This document shows positions 63,358 through 64,000 of a stretch of DNA of 64,000 nucleotides, one piece after another (position 1 is the first letter of the stretch; each line of letters begins with the position of its first letter). Source of the stretch: Arenicella xantha (GTDB lineage: Bacteria; Pseudomonadota; Gammaproteobacteria; Arenicellales; Arenicellaceae); the NCBI RefSeq assembly GCF_003315245.1, contig NZ_QNRT01000001.1, positions 899,358 through 963,357 on the forward strand, given 5' to 3'. Made by a program: the position numbers and the translations under genes. A model generated the notes under the pieces. That model saw only the letters and a program-made list of their open reading frames with translations, did not search any database and was not told where the DNA came from.

Positions 63358-64000
63358 TTTGCACGCCGGATTACCCGACTTACGGTCGAATAATGTACAC
63401 CAAAATAGCTACCGATTTCCTTCAAGGTATACCCGCCACTTTTGTAGGCTAGCACCATTGCATCAGCTCGATTCCCCGCAAGCGTCTCATATTGACTCAG
63501 TGTTTTAGGTACACCGCGCCGCTGTGAGCTAGGTATTTCAGAAAGGTCTTTGTCCCCATCAATTAATGCGTCGAGTCGTGAAATAAACTCCTCGCCGCCA
63601 AGGTAGACTTGGTTTTTGAGGCCACACCATGGGGATGGCTGGGCCTTACCCTCGGCTACAAAACGTTTATAGCGGTTAATAGCCTGCCGTTTGGTCGCAC
63701 CGAAGCCCGCCAACAACCATTCTGAGTTCAGCCAGTTATCGCTGCCAATTAACCCGACCGTCGCTCGGTAACTGCTCCATCGCCACTCCTGAGCCGAACT
63801 TACCATATGCGCTCGAACTGGATTTAAAACGATGTAACGCGATAGCTCAAGCAAGTACGACTCCTTTTCAACGTGTATTGCTTTATAGCGACCCTGAAAC
63901 ACATGACCCACTCGATGGTGGCGATAGTTGTAACTTTGGGTATACACCCCATTCAGCTGGCGCATTCCTCGCGAAAGATTAGCATCGGGCGTTTCTATCA
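63174..64000 (-). CDS. Second RAYT transposase copy, stop codon lost, 5' end beyond window
   Basis: The frame is open to the window edge and encodes the same protein as copy 1 from DANLSRGMRQLNG onward. The TGA stop of copy 1 is CGA here (63345-63347), so translation would run ~56 further residues through the junction into copy 1 in another frame, ending at 63174. The extra tail has no homology to the family. The N-terminal catalytic half lies outside the window. Confidence 0.8.
   Translation of the reverse strand, partial: IETPDANLSRGMRQLNGVYTQSYNYRHHRVGHVFQGRYKAIHVEKESYLLELSRYIVLNPVRAHMVSSAQEWRWSSYRATVGLIGSDNWLNSEWLLAGFGATKRQAINRYKRFVAEGKAQPSPWCGLKNQVYLGGEEFISRLDALIDGDKDLSEIPSSQRRGVPKTLSQYETLAGNRADAMVLAYKSGGYTLKEIGSYFGVHYSTVSRVIRRAKCKTRPHRPCLDWSLQELYTMLLRAATDVRTFTTMMWIGGSFSIFSEKCVLAITGFAMRIV

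Larger units (their letters stand above)
62486..64000 (-). mobile_element. Tandem RAYT/IS200-like element, two ~98% identical copies
   Basis: Bases 62486-63152 match 63334-64000 at a fixed offset of 848 with about 16 differences that I could count by eye. Both copies are in the same orientation, and the second runs off the window. The unit boundary at 63334 is where the 3' flank of copy 2 is fused to the 5' part of copy 1. Confidence 0.85.

Overview
This 64 kb window looks like chromosomal DNA of a free-living, probably marine gammaproteobacterium. The evidence is the ftsY-ftsE-ftsX-rpoH block, zapE, a PBP1b-type mrcB, a split trp operon (trpEGDC without FBA), cytochrome c4, polA beside a DUF2782 gene, and the tail of a tryptophan-halogenase/SapC locus of the kind found near TonB receptors. 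Base composition is moderate. An Arenicella-like relative is only a guess. Coding density is high and I recognised no rRNA, tRNA or CRISPR array.

Layout. 1-2 kb: end of a flavin-dependent halogenase, a SapC-family gene and a small secreted protein. 2.2-5.3 kb: an SDR converging on a minus-strand pair, a KAS III-like ketosynthase followed by a seven-helix membrane protein ending in a Fis-type HTH. This pair is the most system-like unfamiliar unit here. 5.4-12.1 kb: arginine genes (argG on minus; argD and argF on plus) with two TIGR04282/04283-type glycosyltransferases, a PuuD-like membrane protein and an orphan ABC ATPase. 12.5-18.4 kb: VOC and OsmC proteins, trpE-G-D-C with a possible Trp-rich leader peptide, and rpe. 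18.5-23.5 kb: a DegQ-like protein with a shortened active-site loop, a 5'-nucleotidase, an acyltransferase, dinB and ung. 24-32.7 kb: a peroxiredoxin, an aldo/keto reductase, an AddAB-type helicase/nuclease pair and cytochrome c4. 32.9-45.5 kb: yihA, a repeat-rich intergenic region, an L,D-transpeptidase with a TPR partner, polA, zapE, gamma-carbonic anhydrase, TspO, a TPR lipoprotein and PBP1b.

46-49 kb: a bacterial dynamin-like GTPase followed by two small lipoproteins. 49.3-56.9 kb: ferredoxin, coaD, rsmD, ftsY, ftsE, ftsX, rpoH, glutathione reductase and a UDG-superfamily protein. A perfect CIRCE element (HrcA operator) lies just upstream of rpoH, implying that a repressor controls the heat-shock sigma factor. 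56.9-61.5 kb: a lipoprotein prolyl oligopeptidase divergent from a PrnB/DUF1864 (IDO-superfamily) gene that overlaps a kynureninase-like gene, a probable two-step tryptophan- or indole-related pathway. 62.2-64 kb: a nest of RAYT/IS200-like transposase copies, with a relic start, a chimeric copy and a tandem copy that has lost its stop codon and runs off the window.
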